Shown here piece by piece: positions 63,421 through 64,000 of a stretch of DNA of 64,000 nucleotides. A program made the position numbers and the translations under genes. The stretch's first letter is position 1. Each line of letters opens with the position of its first letter. Location of the stretch: NCBI GenBank assembly GCA_026261815.1, contig JAMPIT010000174.1, positions 5,394,001-5,458,000 of the forward strand, written 5' to 3'. The notes beneath the pieces are model-generated. The model was not told the DNA's origin. It did no database searches and saw nothing but the letters and a program-made list of their open reading frames with translations. The stretch is from Monarcha castaneiventris obscurior. Lineage: Eukaryota > Chordata > Aves > Passeriformes > Monarchidae.

Positions 63421-64000
63421 AAAACAATATGGAAAAAACCCATATCCTCATCATGTGTGTAATGCAGCAGCATGGTGAAGTCCAAAAAACCCCTACATTT
63501 TAAGAGATCCTTCTCCAGACACCTCATGTTTTCCCACCCCTATGGCTGTGACATTGCTGAAAAACTGCTGACAGCTAGAAATCCACACACTTCTCTGAAG
63601 CCCTGTCACACGTCCTCAGGAATTGCAACACGCTTCTAACCTTGAGAAATGCAGCAAGGTATTTTAAACCACAGTTACTGTGCACACCTGGGAATACAGA
63701 GAAGAGATCCAGAGACAAGGAAAGAAAAACATGCAAACCATTTTTCGAACATAGAAGGAATGTGGAGCCTCAGATAGTAAAATAAATAGTGAGAGGCTGG
63801 AGGACTTTTTTCTGAAGATACCTCTAAAGCTGAAATTCTCTTAAGAAGTCCTCTTTTTCATACAGGTTTCTAACTTGGAGAAGTCACTTTTCAAAATTTA
63901 AGCTAATGATAAATTTTAGTTTATTAATTAAACCCTGCCTTGAGAGCATCTAAAGATGCTTGTGTATCCTTCACTGAAAAACCTGGTACTAATTTTCAGT

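Larger units (their letters stand above)
46390..64000 (-). other. Upstream GRAMD4 intron or 5' flank, 17.6 kb, mostly featureless
   Basis: The splice acceptor at 46390 shows that at least one exon lies upstream, in or beyond this region. I found no CpG island, convincing promoter or recognisable exon of GRAMD4 or a neighbour gene on either strand. It holds a CR1 end near 51468, AT-rich short repeats at 50092-50165 and 53417-53460, A-runs at 57595-57607 and 58590-58606, an imperfect repeat at 55495-55540 and an unidentified ORF at 62998-63420. Confidence 0.55.

Noticed and set aside
1..64000. CRISPR arrays, operons, tRNA or rRNA genes, phage genes
   Set aside because: No regular spaced repeats, no Shine-Dalgarno-led gene strings and no cloverleaf or rRNA sequence noticed; the window is a vertebrate intron-exon landscape.

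Overview
The window is vertebrate nuclear DNA, most probably from a bird. It is AT-rich, has no dense open reading frames, and carries short GT-AG-bounded exons separated by kilobase introns. Its interspersed repeats are truncated CR1 LINE 3' ends, including the hallmark terminal TTCTATGAT-type tail, which is typical of birds and other sauropsids. I see no bacterial or phage content.

Nearly everything explainable belongs to one gene on the minus strand: GRAMD4 (GRAM domain-containing protein 4, also called death-inducing protein). Eighteen coding exons were placed by reading the reverse strand, matching translated pieces to the family and checking splice sites and phase. They run from the first conserved ATG at 46340 down to a last exon cut by the window edge (50 to 1). 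Joined, they give about 561 codons with unbroken phase and no internal stop. The usual vertebrate protein is about 578 residues, so only about 16 C-terminal residues and the 3' UTR lie outside. In order the protein has an acidic/basic N-terminus, a coiled coil, a Gln/Ala-rich linker, a conserved aromatic/acidic block, two hydrophobic membrane regions, a basic loop and a GRAM (PH-like) domain.

Layout from low to high coordinate: 1-4184, GRAM-domain exons; 7951-14495, membrane-region exons, compactly spaced; 15771-18401, linker exons including a 26-nt microexon; 24735-24855 and 37838-37958, coiled-coil exons separated by large introns of 6.3 and 13 kb; 46179-46389, the N-terminal exon. From 46390 to 64000 is the upstream part of the gene or its flank, with no convincing exon, promoter or CpG island.

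The most interesting observation is a well-formed 82-nt exon-like segment at 41138-41219, between the first two coding exons. It has the same entry and exit phases as the N-terminal exon, so the two could be mutually exclusive alternatives giving GRAMD4 two N-termini. Secondary points are a possible in-frame N-terminal extension (or uORF) in the first exon, an in-frame tandem acceptor that would remove six codons, and an unidentified acceptor-preceded ORF at 62998-63420. I found no evidence of a wholly new biological system here.
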